DNA of 64,000 nucleotides from Caenimonas sp. SL110. Its GTDB lineage: Bacteria > Pseudomonadota > Gammaproteobacteria > Burkholderiales > Burkholderiaceae_C. Under the pieces are notes generated by a model. It had not been told where the DNA came from. It did no database searches and was given only the letters and a program-made list of their open reading frames with translations. Shown piece by piece: positions 1 to 8,884 of this stretch (its first letter is position 1; each line of letters opens with the position of its first letter). Location: contig NZ_JANU01000031.1 in assembly GCF_001044395.1 (NCBI RefSeq), positions 231,236 to 295,235 of the forward strand, given 5' to 3'. Position numbers and translations under genes: made by a program.

Positions 1-429
1 GACCAACATCGCCTCGCGCGTCTTTTCGGCTACACCACCCAAAGTGCCGCTCGAAGGACTGGGCCGGATGAACGCGCGCTCATCGACAGACAGCTTTTCC
101 ATGCGCGTCTTGTCGCCCAGGATGGAGCCGCCCGAAACCGTGCTCGACGGATCGATGGTGAGCACCGCCACACGATGGCCTTGCCCGATGAGGTACAGAC
201 CCAGCGCTTCGATGAAGGTGCTCTTGCCCACGCCCGGCACACCGCTAATGCCCAGGCGAAACGACTTGCCGGTGTGCGGCAGCAAGGCGGTGAGCAGTTC
301 ATCGCCCTGCGCGCGATGATCGGCGCGCGTCGATTCGAGCAGCGTGATGGCTTTGGCGATGGCACGGCGTCTGGCCGGGGGATCGCCGGCAAGCACGTCG
401 TCGGTCAGTGAACGCGCTGCTGTAGTCAC
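1..429 (-). CDS. meaB: MeaB/ArgK family GTPase, methylmalonyl-CoA mutase chaperone (3' part outside window)
   Basis: The first 143 residues are present; the C-terminal part lies beyond base 1. A P-loop (GVPGVGKST, residues 63-71) is followed by the segment [20 protein letters not shown], which is diagnostic of the MeaB/ArgK branch of SIMIBI GTPases. In this family the protein loads and protects the adenosylcobalamin cofactor of methylmalonyl-CoA mutase. That fits the mutase gene less than 1 kb upstream on the same strand. The start is GTG at 429, overlapping the stop of the PIN-toxin gene as GTGA, so translation is probably coupled to the toxin gene. The family assignment is firm; the coupling is inferred. 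Confidence 0.95.
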   Translation of the reverse strand, partial: MTTAARSLTDDVLAGDPPARRRAIAKAITLLESTRADHRAQGDELLTALLPHTGKSFRLGISGVPGVGKSTFIEALGLYLIGQGHRVAVLTIDPSSTVSGGSILGDKTRMEKLSVDERAFIRPSPSSGTLGGVAEKTREAMLV

Positions 430-842
430 AGTATCTCGAAAGCCTGGCCGTCAGGCAGGCGGTAGCGCGAGAAGTCGCGAATGTCCAGGGTCATGATGGT
501 GCGAATGTCGGTCTGCGCCGCGACGCTGTAAAGCGTGGCATCGGCCAAATCCATGACGGTTCGCCTGGGCTCGGTCCAGGTGTCCATCAGCAGGGACAAC
601 TCCGGGAGTTCAGCCGCGTCCATCGGAAAGATTTGAACGGCCCCATGGCCGATCCAGCGCAGCAAGGCGAGCCGGGCCGTGCCGCTCACGAGATGTGAGG
701 CTTCGATAACGCAGGGCCAGGTGCTGTGCAGACGCAGTTCATGACCTTGCTTGCGCAGCAGTTCCCTGTAATGCCTGTGCGCCTTGTCGCGCACGTCGAA
801 CAAGGCAACCATGGCGCTGGCGTCGATCAGTGCAGGCTTCAT
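426..842 (-). CDS. PIN-domain ribonuclease toxin (VapC-like)
   Basis: This 138-residue protein has the length and acidic-residue layout of a VapC-type PIN RNase: D7 in the first strand (ALIDAS), E47 (CVIEAS), D98 and D101 (MDLADA) and D120 (TLDIRDF). VapC toxins cleave RNA, often initiator tRNA or rRNA, when freed from their antitoxin. I chose the ATG at 842 because it overlaps the antitoxin stop as ATGA and places the PIN fold at the N-terminus; a longer reading frame to 914 has no PIN-like sequence before it. It lies directly between the antitoxin gene and meaB. Activity and targets cannot be read from the sequence. Confidence 0.85.
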   Translation of the reverse strand: MKPALIDASAMVALFDVRDKAHRHYRELLRKQGHELRLHSTWPCVIEASHLVSGTARLALLRWIGHGAVQIFPMDAAELPELSLLMDTWTEPRRTVMDLADATLYSVAAQTDIRTIMTLDIRDFSRYRLPDGQAFEIL

Positions 843-1216
843 TTGGCTCGGGGCGATCGGGCGGGCCGCACGGGCCGAGCCGCAACAGCGGGCGCCGCTC
901 GGTCCTGGGCCCATTGATCCTGCAGCGCCTGGTGCTTTTGCTCAAGCACTGCGCGCACGCGTTGTTTGGCGCTTGCGGCATCCGCGACATCTGCGCCTTT
1001 GGCAGCCGCTTTCGACGATTTGCCGGTGCCAGCTGGCGCGACTGCATATTCGGCCACCTCTTCCTGCACCTGGAGCAAGAGCTCGTAGGGATTCTTTCGC
1101 CCGAGGGCGCGCTCGACCGCATCGACGATGAACTGCGACTTGGTCTGGCCCATGCGCTTGGCCGCTGCTTCCAGCTCGCGCTCGAGCACCGGGTCCATGC
1201 GAACGGATACGGCCAT
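839..1216 (-). CDS. Ribbon-helix-helix antitoxin paired with the PIN toxin
   Basis: The 125-residue product opens with a ribbon-helix-helix motif (MAVSVRMDPVLEREL, then MGQTKSQFIVDAVERAL), the DNA-binding fold of CopG/Arc-type antitoxins. A basic, Ala/Pro-rich tail (from about residue 60) should bind and neutralise the toxin. The start at 1216 has a good ribosome-binding site (GGAGAAC) a few bases upstream and matches the beginning of the RHH fold. Longer in-frame extensions run into the mutase gene antisense frame and look like non-coding sequence. The gene begins 37 bases after the mutase stop and overlaps the toxin start by ATGA. The tail is longer than in most VapB antitoxins, about 65 residues beyond the RHH. 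Confidence 0.82.
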   Translation of the reverse strand: MAVSVRMDPVLERELEAAAKRMGQTKSQFIVDAVERALGRKNPYELLLQVQEEVAEYAVAPAGTGKSSKAAAKGADVADAASAKQRVRAVLEQKHQALQDQWAQDRAAPAVAARPVRPARSPRAK

Positions 1217-1233
1217 GATGTTCTCCGAAGGAT

Positions 1234-1257
1234 GTGAATACCGTATTACTGTATCAC
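1234..1257. promoter_or_regulatory. Candidate autoregulatory operator of the toxin-antitoxin pair
   Basis: On the minus strand an imperfect inverted repeat has arms GTGATAC and GTATTCAC around a second short palindrome (GTAATAC). It lies 18 bases upstream of the antitoxin ATG and straddles the mutase stop codon at 1254-1256. RHH antitoxins usually bind such repeats to repress their own promoter. Binding is inferred from position and symmetry only. Confidence 0.45.
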
Positions 1258-3410
1258 GCAGCCGGTTGATTCCTGCGAATCTGCTCCAGCACATCCTTCG
1301 CGCTCGCCGGGATCGGCGTACCCGGCCCATAGATCCCCTTGACGCCCGCGTTGTAGAGAAACTCGTAGTCCTGCTGCGGGACCACACCACCCACAAACAC
1401 AATGATGTCGTCCGCGCCCTGCTTCTTCAGTTCGGCAATGATCTCGGGCACCAGCGTCTTGTGGCCCGCTGCCAGCGTCGAAACGCCAACCGCGTGTACG
1501 TCGTTCTCGATGGCCTGCCGTGCGCACTCTTGCGGCGTCTGGAACAGCGGCCCTATATCGACATCGAACCCGAGATCGGCAAACGCCGTCGCAACCACCT
1601 TGGCGCCCCGGTCGTGGCCGTCCTGGCCCAGCTTGGAAATCATCACCCGCGGACGGCGGCCCTGCTCATCGGCAAACGCTGCAATCTCGGCCTTCAGTTT
1701 GTCCCAGCCTTCGGCCGAGTCGTAAGCTGCTGCATACACACCAGTCACCTTTTGCGTATCGGCGCGATGGCGCCCGTAAACTTTTTCGAGTGCCTCGGAA
1801 ATCTCACCCACCGTGGCCCGAAGCCGCACCGCGTTGACCGAGAGTTCGAGCAGATTGCCCGTGCCGTCATGCGCAGCCGCAGTCAGTGCATCCAACGCAG
1901 CCTGCACCGCCGAAGCATCGCGCGACGCACGAATCCTGGCAAGCTGCGCGACCTGCTGTTCACGCACCATCACGTTGTCCACATCGCGGATCTCGACCGG
2001 GTCGGCCTTGTCGAGCTTGTACTTGTTCACGCCGACGATCACATCCTGCCCCGAGTCGATGCGCGCCTGCTTTTCGGCTGCCGCCGCCTCGATCTTCAGC
2101 TTGGCCCAGCCCGAATCGACCGCGCGGGTCATGCCGCCCATCGCCTCGACTTCCTCGATGATCTTCCAGGCCGCGTCCGCCATGTCCTGCGTCAGCTTCT
2201 CCATCATGTAGCTGCCGGCCCAGGGGTCGATCACGTTGGTGATGTGCGACTCTTCCTGCAGGATGAGTTGCGTGTTGCGAGCGATACGGGCCGAGAACTC
2301 GGTGGGCAGTGCGATTGCTTCGTCGAACGAATTGGTGTGCAGCGACTGCGTGCCGCCGAACACGGCAGCCATCGCCTCGATGGTCGTGCGCACGATGTTG
2401 TTGTAGGGGTCCTGCTCAGTGAGCGACCAGCCCGAGGTCTGGCAGTGCGTGCGCAGCATCAGGCTCTTGGGGCTCTTGGCGTCGAAGCCCTTCATGATGC
2501 GCCACCACAAAAGGCGGGCCGCACGCATCTTGGCGACTTCGAGGTAGAAGTTCATGCCGATGGCCCAGAAGAACGAAAGCCGTCCGGCGAACTCATCGAC
2601 ATCCAGCCCCTTGCCCAGGGCTGTCTTCACATACTCCTTGCCGTCGGCCAGCGTGAACGCGAGTTCCAGCGCCTGGTTGGCGCCTGCTTCCTGCATGTGA
2701 TAGCCCGAGATCGAGATCGAGTTGAACTTCGGCATCTTCTTTGCCGTGTACTCGATGATGTCGCCGATGATCCGCATGCTCGGCTTGGGCGGGTAGATGT
2801 AGGTGTTGCGGACCATGAACTCCTTGAGGATGTCGTTCTGTATGGTCCCGGAGAGCTTGTCTTGCGCGACGCCCTGCTCTTCTGCAGCGACGATGTAGCC
2901 GGCCAGCACCGGCAGCACCGCGCCGTTCATCGTCATGGAGACGCTCACCTTGTCCAGCGGAATGCCATCGAAGAGCACCTTCATGTCCTCGACCGAATCG
3001 ATGGCGACACCGGCCTTGCCTACGTCTCCTGTCACCCGGGGATGGTCGCTGTCGTAGCCGCGGTGCGTGGCCAGGTCAAACGCAACCGACACGCCCTGCC
3101 CCCCGCCTGCAAGGCCCTTGCGATAGAACGCATTTGATTCCTCGGCTGTCGAGAAACCCGCGTATTGCCGGATGGTCCAGGGACGCGACGCATACATGGT
3201 GGCCTGCGGGCCACGCAGGTAGGGCTCGAAGCCCGGCAGCGTGTTGGTGTGTTGAAGATCAGCGACGTCGGCGGCCGTGTACAGCGCCTTGACTTCGATG
3301 CCGTCGGGCGTGTGCCAGTTGAGCCGATTCACATCGCCCTGCGGTGCGGATTTGGCGGCTGCGCGCTTCCACGCATCCAGTTCATCGGGTTTGTTGTCGG
3401 GCGTGGTCAT
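1254..3410 (-). CDS. scpA: Methylmalonyl-CoA mutase (single-polypeptide ScpA/MutB type)
   Basis: The 718-residue enzyme interconverts (R)-methylmalonyl-CoA and succinyl-CoA with adenosylcobalamin, feeding propionyl-CoA carbon into the TCA cycle or the reverse. The N-terminal part is the TIM-barrel mutase domain with the substrate region [18 protein letters not shown]; the C-terminal cobalamin domain carries the DxHxxG motif DGHDRG (residues 597-602, His599 as lower axial ligand). Length matches E. coli ScpA (about 714), so this is the homodimeric large-subunit form. The gene is divergent from a GntR/FCD regulator and upstream of the TA pair and meaB. Odd-chain and branched-chain acyl-CoA degradation elsewhere in the window would supply its substrate. 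Confidence 0.97.
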   Translation of the reverse strand: MTTPDNKPDELDAWKRAAAKSAPQGDVNRLNWHTPDGIEVKALYTAADVADLQHTNTLPGFEPYLRGPQATMYASRPWTIRQYAGFSTAEESNAFYRKGLAGGGQGVSVAFDLATHRGYDSDHPRVTGDVGKAGVAIDSVEDMKVLFDGIPLDKVSVSMTMNGAVLPVLAGYIVAAEEQGVAQDKLSGTIQNDILKEFMVRNTYIYPPKPSMRIIGDIIEYTAKKMPKFNSISISGYHMQEAGANQALELAFTLADGKEYVKTALGKGLDVDEFAGRLSFFWAIGMNFYLEVAKMRAARLLWWRIMKGFDAKSPKSLMLRTHCQTSGWSLTEQDPYNNIVRTTIEAMAAVFGGTQSLHTNSFDEAIALPTEFSARIARNTQLILQEESHITNVIDPWAGSYMMEKLTQDMADAAWKIIEEVEAMGGMTRAVDSGWAKLKIEAAAAEKQARIDSGQDVIVGVNKYKLDKADPVEIRDVDNVMVREQQVAQLARIRASRDASAVQAALDALTAAAHDGTGNLLELSVNAVRLRATVGEISEALEKVYGRHRADTQKVTGVYAAAYDSAEGWDKLKAEIAAFADEQGRRPRVMISKLGQDGHDRGAKVVATAFADLGFDVDIGPLFQTPQECARQAIENDVHAVGVSTLAAGHKTLVPEIIAELKKQGADDIIVFVGGVVPQQDYEFLYNAGVKGIYGPGTPIPASAKDVLEQIRRNQPAA

Positions 3411-3491
3411 GGTGTGCTCTTGATGTCCGCGTTTTTGGTGTGCGTTGCCAGTGTGCCGTGTTTCAGGGAGTTTACATCATTCATAATTATT

Positions 3492-3509
3492 GATTCAGAA
3501 TTAAGAATC
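3492..3509. promoter_or_regulatory. Candidate GntR operator in the mutase/GntR divergent region
   Basis: The 115-base divergent region is AT-rich around 3478-3510 and contains GATTC-N8-GAATC as an inverted repeat, with a further GAATC at 3516-3520. It lies 16 bases upstream of the GntR start. FCD-type GntR proteins commonly bind short inverted repeats between themselves and the divergent gene. No binding evidence can be seen. Confidence 0.35.
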
Positions 3510-3525
3510 GACCTAGAATCGCCGC

Positions 3526-4173
3526 ATGGCTTCCGCCGTCACTACCCTCACACTCACCCCGCGCGCCCTCTATGTAGAGGTCGCCGAGCAGCTGCGCCAG
3601 CGCATCTTTGCGCGCGAGCTGGAGCCCGGCAGCTGGATCGACGAGATGAAGATCGCCGAGGAGTTCGGCATCAGTCGCACGCCTTTGCGTGAGGCGCTCA
3701 AGGTGCTCGCCGCCGAGGGGCTGGTGACAATGAAGGTGCGGCGCGGTGCCTACGTCACCGAGGTTTCAGAGACCGATCTTGCCGATGTCTATCACCTGCT
3801 CTCGCTGCTGGAAAGCGATGCGGCTGGCGTGGTGGCCGAGCGCGCGACCGAGGCCGAACTCAAGGAGCTGCAATCGCTCCACAGAGAGCTGGAAGCTTCG
3901 GTGAGCAACCGCGAAAAGTTCTTCGCGCTCAATGAGCGGTTCCACATGCGACTGCTCGAAGTCGCGGGCAACAAGTGGCGCGACCAGATGGTGGCCGACC
4001 TGCGCAAGGTGATGAAGCTCAACCGTCACAACTCCCTGCTCAAGGCCGGCCGGCCGAAGGAGTCGATGCTGGAGCATCGCGCGATCGTCGATGCGCTGAT
4101 GCGTCGCGACGCCGGGGCAGCCGTCAAGCGGATGCAGGAGCACTTCAGCAACGGGCTGGAAGCCGCAGCCTAG
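3526..4173 (+). CDS. GntR family transcriptional regulator, FCD subfamily
   Basis: The 215-residue protein has an N-terminal winged helix typical of GntR (AEQLRQRIFARELEPGSWID, then EEFGISRTPLREALKVLAAEGLV split over residues 40-70). It is followed by an all-helical FCD domain with ligand and metal-binding histidines (ALNERFHMRLLEVAGN; LEHRAIVDAL). FCD regulators respond to small carboxylates. It is transcribed away from the mutase and toward a TAXI-TRAP transporter 104 bases downstream, so it may control either or both. The ATG at 3526 begins right before the winged-helix domain. Confidence 0.93.
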   Translation: MASAVTTLTLTPRALYVEVAEQLRQRIFARELEPGSWIDEMKIAEEFGISRTPLREALKVLAAEGLVTMKVRRGAYVTEVSETDLADVYHLLSLLESDAAGVVAERATEAELKELQSLHRELEASVSNREKFFALNERFHMRLLEVAGNKWRDQMVADLRKVMKLNRHNSLLKAGRPKESMLEHRAIVDALMRRDAGAAVKRMQEHFSNGLEAAA

Positions 4174-4226
4174 AAGCGCCGGAAAAACAGCGCCGCGCAT
4201 ACAAAAGGCACAAGCGTTTCACTGCA

Positions 4227-4255
4227 TTGACAACGGCAGTACCGTCCTCCAGCAT
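4227..4255 (+). promoter_or_regulatory. Weak candidate promoter for the TAXI-TRAP operon
   Basis: In the 104-base gap between the GntR gene and the TRAP receptor there is a perfect -35 hexamer TTGACA (4227-4232). At 17 bases spacing only a poor -10 (CAGCAT) follows. A small inverted repeat ACGG-N5-CCGT (4233-4245) sits between them and could be an operator. Low confidence because the -10 is weak. Confidence 0.25.
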
Positions 4256-4277
4256 CCGTGCACCTATTGGAGACACC

Positions 4278-5246
4278 ATGATTCGACTACTGCGTAACGT
4301 AGCAAGCTTTTCGGCGCTCGTCCTTTCCCTTGCACTCCCAGGCCTTGCAGGCGCCCAGAACATCTCGATTGCCACCGGCGGCACCGGCGGGGTTTACTAC
4401 CCGATGGGCGGCGGCCTCGCGGCTGTGCTGTCCAAGAACGTGCCCGGCATGCAGGCCACGGCTGAGGTCACCGGCGGCTCGGTGGACAACCTCAAGCTCA
4501 TCGGTACCGACAAGCCCTATGTCGGCTTCACGATGGCCGATGCGGGCCTCGATGCGCTGCGCGGCGAGGACAAGTTCAAGGGCAACAAGGTCGCTGTACG
4601 CACGCTCATGGTGCTGTACCCCAACCGCATGCACCTGGTCACGGTCGAAGGCCGCGGCATCACGAAGATGTCCGATCTCAAGGGAAAGCATGTCTCCACC
4701 GGTTCGCCGGGCAGTGCGACCGAAGTGATGGCCTTTCGCATCATCGAAGCCGCTGGCCTTGACAAAGACAAGGACATGAAGCGCGAGCGGCTCGGCGCTG
4801 CCGAGTCCGTCAATGCGATCAAGGACAACAAGATCGACGCCTTCTTCTGGGTGGGCGGCCTGCCTACTGCCGCAGTGACCGACCTGGCCAACACGCCCGG
4901 CACCAAGATCAAGATGATCGACCACAGCGAAGTCGTGGCCAAGATGAACCAGAAATACGGCCAGCTCTATGTCGAGGACAGCATCCCCAAGGCCGTCTAC
5001 AAGGGCATGGACACCGACAACAAGCAGGCGACGGTCATGAACCTGCTGGTGGCCCACGAAAAGATGGACGACAAGACGGCCTACAACATCGTCAAGACCA
5101 TTTTCGACAAGCGTGCCGACCTGATCGCGGTTCACAAAGAGGCCGAAAACTTCAAGCTGGAGAACCAGAAGGCGTCCGCTTCGCCGATGCCGTGGCACCC
5201 TGGTGCGGTGAAGTACTTCGCCGAAAAAGGCATCAAGCTGAACTGA
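4278..5246 (+). CDS. TAXI family TRAP transporter solute-binding protein
   Basis: The 322-residue product has an N-terminal signal peptide (about 26 residues, cleavage after LAGAQ) followed by NISIATGGTGGVYYPMGGGL, the hallmark of TAXI (TRAP-associated extracytoplasmic immunogenic-type) receptors. It should bind an organic acid in the periplasm and deliver it to the fused TRAP permease encoded 7 bases downstream. The start at 4278 is preceded by GGAGA at 4269-4273 and places the signal peptide correctly; longer in-frame extensions read into the GntR gene. TAXI ligands include glutamate and dicarboxylates in characterised cases; here the ligand is unknown. The mutase next door suggests a dicarboxylate or short-chain acid, which is only a guess. 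Confidence 0.93.
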   Translation: MIRLLRNVASFSALVLSLALPGLAGAQNISIATGGTGGVYYPMGGGLAAVLSKNVPGMQATAEVTGGSVDNLKLIGTDKPYVGFTMADAGLDALRGEDKFKGNKVAVRTLMVLYPNRMHLVTVEGRGITKMSDLKGKHVSTGSPGSATEVMAFRIIEAAGLDKDKDMKRERLGAAESVNAIKDNKIDAFFWVGGLPTAAVTDLANTPGTKIKMIDHSEVVAKMNQKYGQLYVEDSIPKAVYKGMDTDNKQATVMNLLVAHEKMDDKTAYNIVKTIFDKRADLIAVHKEAENFKLENQKASASPMPWHPGAVKYFAEKGIKLN

Positions 5247-5253
5247 CCGCTGC

Positions 5254-7299
5254 GTGACACAAGAGACCGCACCGCTGCCGATGCCTGCCGCATCGGTGAG
5301 CGATGAAGCGCTGGAAAAAGCGCAGAAGTTCATCGAGGAAGAAGAAGGCGCCGCCAACCACTTCACGGGCTGGCGCGCTGCCTTCATCACGCTGGTCGCC
5401 GTCGCGATTTCGGCGTTCCATCTCTACGCCGCGTACGCCATCGTGCCCACGCAGATGCTGCGGCCCCTGCACGTGGCGATGGTGCTGTTCCTCACCTTCC
5501 TGATGTTCCCGATTGCCCGGCGGTTCCGGCATCGCATCATGTGGTGGGATGTGGTCGCGGCCTTGCTGGCCGTTGCCGTGGTCGCCTACCTGATCTACGG
5601 CGGCGACGACTTCACCGACCGCAACACGACACCCAACGGATGGGACATCGTGTTCGGCATCGCGCTGGTGGTGCTGATCCTGGAGGCGATGCGCCGCACC
5701 ACGGGCTGGATCATGCCGGCGGTGACGAGCGTGTTCATCGTGTATGCGCTGATCGGACCCGTGTTGCCTGCGCCCTGGACGCACAAGGGTTATGAGGTCG
5801 GGCGACTAGTCGGCCACCTCTACATGACGCTCGAAGGCATCTTCGGCGTGGCGGTGGACGTCTCGTCATCGCTCATCATCCTGTTCACGATCTTCGGCGC
5901 GTTCCTGCAGTACTCGGGCGCGGGCAAGTTCTACATCGACTTCTCGTTCTCCGCGATGGGCGGCAAGCCCACCGGAGCGGGGCGCACAGTGGTGCTGGCG
6001 TCGTTCCTGCTGGGCGGGCCTTCGGGTTCCGGTGTGGCGACCACGGTGACGCTAGGCGCAGTTGCCTGGCCGATGCTGCAAAAGGTCGGCTACGAAAGGA
6101 ACGCCGCAGGCGGTCTGCTCGCTGCGGGCGGCCTGGGCGCCATCATCTCGCCGCCGGTGCTCGGCGCAGCAGCGTTTCTCATTGCAGAGTTCCTGAAGAT
6201 TTCATATCTGGACGTGCTGCTGATGGCCGTCATTCCTACCCTGCTGTTCTACCTGGCGCTCTTCCTGATGGTCGAGATCGATGCGCGCAAGTACGGCATG
6301 GGCAACGTCGCGTTCCAGAAGGCCGACACGCTCTGGAACCTCACCCGCAAGTACTGGTATCACTTCATCTCGCTGATTTCCATCGTCGTCTTCATGATGA
6401 TGGGGTTCTCGCCAGTGCTCTCGGTGTTCTGGGCGACTGCCGTCACGCTGGTCGTGAGCTTTCTGCGTTCTGAAAGCGCGCTGATTCCGTACGACGTATT
6501 CAGGGGTCGCGGACCCATCGTGCCGCAGCTGTGGAACTCGGGCTTCATCAAGGCGATGTCGGCTGGCACGACTGGCGTGCTCAACGTTGCGGCGACCTGC
6601 GCAGGAGCCGGCATCATCGTCGGCGTCGTCACGCTCACCGGCCTGGGCCTGAAGTTCAGCAGCATCGTGATCGACCTGGCGGGCGGCTCTCTGATACTCA
6701 CCGCGCTGTACACGGCGCTCGTCGTGTGGATCGTGGGACTGGCCGTTCCGGTGACGGCGTCCTACATCATCTGCGCGGTCATCGCAGCGCCAGCCCTGAT
6801 CAAGATGGGTGTGCCCGATTACGCGGCGCACATGTTCATCTTTTATTACGCGGTGCTATCGGAAGTTTCGCCGCCCACTGCACTCTCGCCGTTCGCGGCA
6901 TCGGCCATCACCGGCGGCGATCCGTACAAGACGACCATGCAGTGCTGGAAGTACACGACGCCTGCGTTCCTCTTGCCGTTCATGTTCGTGCTCGATCCTG
7001 CCGGGCAAGGTCTGCTTCTGATGGGATCGACCAAGGCGCTCGCTGCCGCGAACTGGTGGTCGATTGCCGAGGTCACGCTGACTGCGGCGCTGGGCATTGC
7101 GGCAATTGCTGCCGGCTTCCAGGGTTGGGCGTTGCGCAAGACAAATGCGCTGGAACGCACGATGCTGATCGCCGCCGGGTTCGCCCTCGTCTATCCGTCG
7201 GCGATCGCGGACCTGCTGGGCGTCGGGCTGGTGGCGGCTGCGCTGGGACTGCAGTACCTGCGGGGTCGACAGCTGTCCGTTGGAGCGGATCGCCTTTGA
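5254..7299 (+). CDS. TRAP transporter fused permease (DctQM-like, TAXI type)
   Basis: A 681-residue integral membrane protein in which the small and large TRAP permease subunits are fused, as usual for TAXI systems. The first 60 residues are soluble and acidic, then hydrophobic segments run to the end. Conserved DctM-type stretches include FLLGGPSGSGVATTVTLGA and LAAGGLGAIISPPVLGAAAF, the core transport region. It uses a GTG start at 5254, 7 bases after the receptor stop. It imports the receptor's ligand with a sodium or proton gradient. The C-terminus adds two further hydrophobic helices beyond the DctM core. Confidence 0.93.
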   Translation: MTQETAPLPMPAASVSDEALEKAQKFIEEEEGAANHFTGWRAAFITLVAVAISAFHLYAAYAIVPTQMLRPLHVAMVLFLTFLMFPIARRFRHRIMWWDVVAALLAVAVVAYLIYGGDDFTDRNTTPNGWDIVFGIALVVLILEAMRRTTGWIMPAVTSVFIVYALIGPVLPAPWTHKGYEVGRLVGHLYMTLEGIFGVAVDVSSSLIILFTIFGAFLQYSGAGKFYIDFSFSAMGGKPTGAGRTVVLASFLLGGPSGSGVATTVTLGAVAWPMLQKVGYERNAAGGLLAAGGLGAIISPPVLGAAAFLIAEFLKISYLDVLLMAVIPTLLFYLALFLMVEIDARKYGMGNVAFQKADTLWNLTRKYWYHFISLISIVVFMMMGFSPVLSVFWATAVTLVVSFLRSESALIPYDVFRGRGPIVPQLWNSGFIKAMSAGTTGVLNVAATCAGAGIIVGVVTLTGLGLKFSSIVIDLAGGSLILTALYTALVVWIVGLAVPVTASYIICAVIAAPALIKMGVPDYAAHMFIFYYAVLSEVSPPTALSPFAASAITGGDPYKTTMQCWKYTTPAFLLPFMFVLDPAGQGLLLMGSTKALAAANWWSIAEVTLTAALGIAAIAAGFQGWALRKTNALERTMLIAAGFALVYPSAIADLLGVGLVAAALGLQYLRGRQLSVGADRL

Positions 7300-7384
7300 T
7301 TCACGCCTGGAAAATGCCAGAGCAGTTGATGAACGATTTGCACGTGAGCGTTACTCAGTGCCTTTCATCAGCAAGGTGTTTTCG

Positions 7385-8878
7385 ATGCAAGCAACCAGTC
7401 GCCCGGCCTCCTCATCTCACGGGCCTGCCCCCATCACGCGCCGGGGCCTACCGCGATCCCAGCCAGATGAGCGGGTACCCGCCCGCGAAAAATTGCGCGC
7501 GGCACTGTTCGACTTCCTGGGCGGACACAAAGCCACCACGCCCGCTGAGATCGCCGATGCGCAAGGGCTCGGCGCCTGCGCTTGCGACGAGCTGATCAGC
7601 CGCATCGCCGGCCCTGAGCTCAATCTCAGGGGGTTTACGCATGTAGAGGCGCTGCCGCCCGAAGTCTGGTCAGCGCTGCAACGTTATGCCAAGGCTGCAA
7701 ACCGCGTTGGCATTCAGGAAGTGTGTGTCGGGTCGGGCCTCAACTTCCGCGACGGGATGCTGATGGCAGGGCTTGCCAAACTGGAGCTGGTCATCGTGCG
7801 CTCGGAAACCCCGGTTGAGCGTGCGGTGGGCGAGCGCCTGTTCAAGTCACTGGAGTACCTTGAGGTCATTTACTCGCCCGCAGCGCCAGGCGATGCACAG
7901 ATAGTCGCGCTGCGCGACGCAGATTTTCAGACACCCGCACAGAACCTGCGCATCCGCAATCGCGCGAGCTGGGCCGCTTTCGACAAGGAGGTGAACCGCA
8001 GGGATGGGCAGTTTCCCGGCGCCATGGCCGCTGCCAGCCATCTGATTGCGCGGTCGGCTGACATGCCGTGGGGAGCTTTCGAGCAGGGCCTGCAGGGCGC
8101 ACTGGCGCATTGCATTGACACGGGCAACGTGGAGGTCATACGAGGAATTGCACGCGCCGTGCTGACCTCCGATCACCTGATGCTTCACAACGACCGCAAG
8201 CTGTCGATATTGTCCGGCGGGGCGCTTGCGCAGCGCACCAGCTCGCACCAGGCTGCCCGCACAGCCAGTGCGTTGCGCCCGGCACCTGAGTACAGGTCAC
8301 CGCTCAATGCCAAAGGCGCCAAGGAAGCATTGCGGGCCCAGCAGGGGAAGGTGTTCGTGCCTGCGCTCGGCGCGTTTGTCGAAGAGCCAGAGCACGAAGA
8401 AGCCGAGGCGCAAGAGCTACAGGGCGTGGCCGGGTCGGACGAGTTGGAGCACCCCGCGCAGCCGGCCCGCCCACTGCGTGCGCCTTTGCTGCACGCGCTG
8501 CTCGCCGATCCCTGGACGCCAGGCACCCCGATGACAACAGCCGTGCTGCGTTACGTGGGCATCGGTACGCTGATAGAAGAGGTCGTACGTTCTGGCCTTG
8601 ACGACGCAGACATCGAGAAGCTGGTTGCATGCGAGCATCCGACCGCGCGAGGGCCGATGACATGGGCGCAGCTGGCGATGGCGAACGGCCATCCGGGCGC
8701 AGTCACCTACGCAATGGTGGCGATTCTGGAGTCGCCCCTGGAACTCGCTTTGCAGCAGCGATTCATCGTGGCCCTGGGCGTGGACCCGGCCACCGTTGTG
8801 ACAGCGCTGCGTGATCCGATTTGGCACGGGGCCAACTGGACCAACACACTGATCCGCAAATTTACACCCCGCACCTAG
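7385..8878 (+). CDS. Protein of unknown function with secretion-signal-like N-terminus
   Basis: I do not recognise this 497-residue protein. The reading frame extends upstream to 7280 inside the permease gene, but the ATG at 7385 has an AAGGTG ribosome-binding site and begins a more convincing N-terminus. The first 25 residues are rich in Ser, Pro, Thr and Arg with no acidic residue, as in many type III effectors. There is no hydrophobic signal peptide and no membrane helix. Residues about 120-200 contain short Leu-rich strands; a Glu/Ala-rich linker (about 325-350) separates a C-terminal helical part. It is convergent with gcdH (6 bases between stops). A type III chaperone-like gene occurs at 15.3 kb, which makes an effector role conceivable but unproven. 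Confidence 0.6.
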   Translation: MQATSRPASSSHGPAPITRRGLPRSQPDERVPAREKLRAALFDFLGGHKATTPAEIADAQGLGACACDELISRIAGPELNLRGFTHVEALPPEVWSALQRYAKAANRVGIQEVCVGSGLNFRDGMLMAGLAKLELVIVRSETPVERAVGERLFKSLEYLEVIYSPAAPGDAQIVALRDADFQTPAQNLRIRNRASWAAFDKEVNRRDGQFPGAMAAASHLIARSADMPWGAFEQGLQGALAHCIDTGNVEVIRGIARAVLTSDHLMLHNDRKLSILSGGALAQRTSSHQAARTASALRPAPEYRSPLNAKGAKEALRAQQGKVFVPALGAFVEEPEHEEAEAQELQGVAGSDELEHPAQPARPLRAPLLHALLADPWTPGTPMTTAVLRYVGIGTLIEEVVRSGLDDADIEKLVACEHPTARGPMTWAQLAMANGHPGAVTYAMVAILESPLELALQQRFIVALGVDPATVVTALRDPIWHGANWTNTLIRKFTPRT

Positions 8879-8884
8879 ACGCGC

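Noticed and set aside
1128..3137. 669-residue open frame on the plus strand opposite the mutase
   Set aside because: It is the antisense shadow of a well-conserved gene in high-GC DNA: Arg/His-rich with no recognisable motif.
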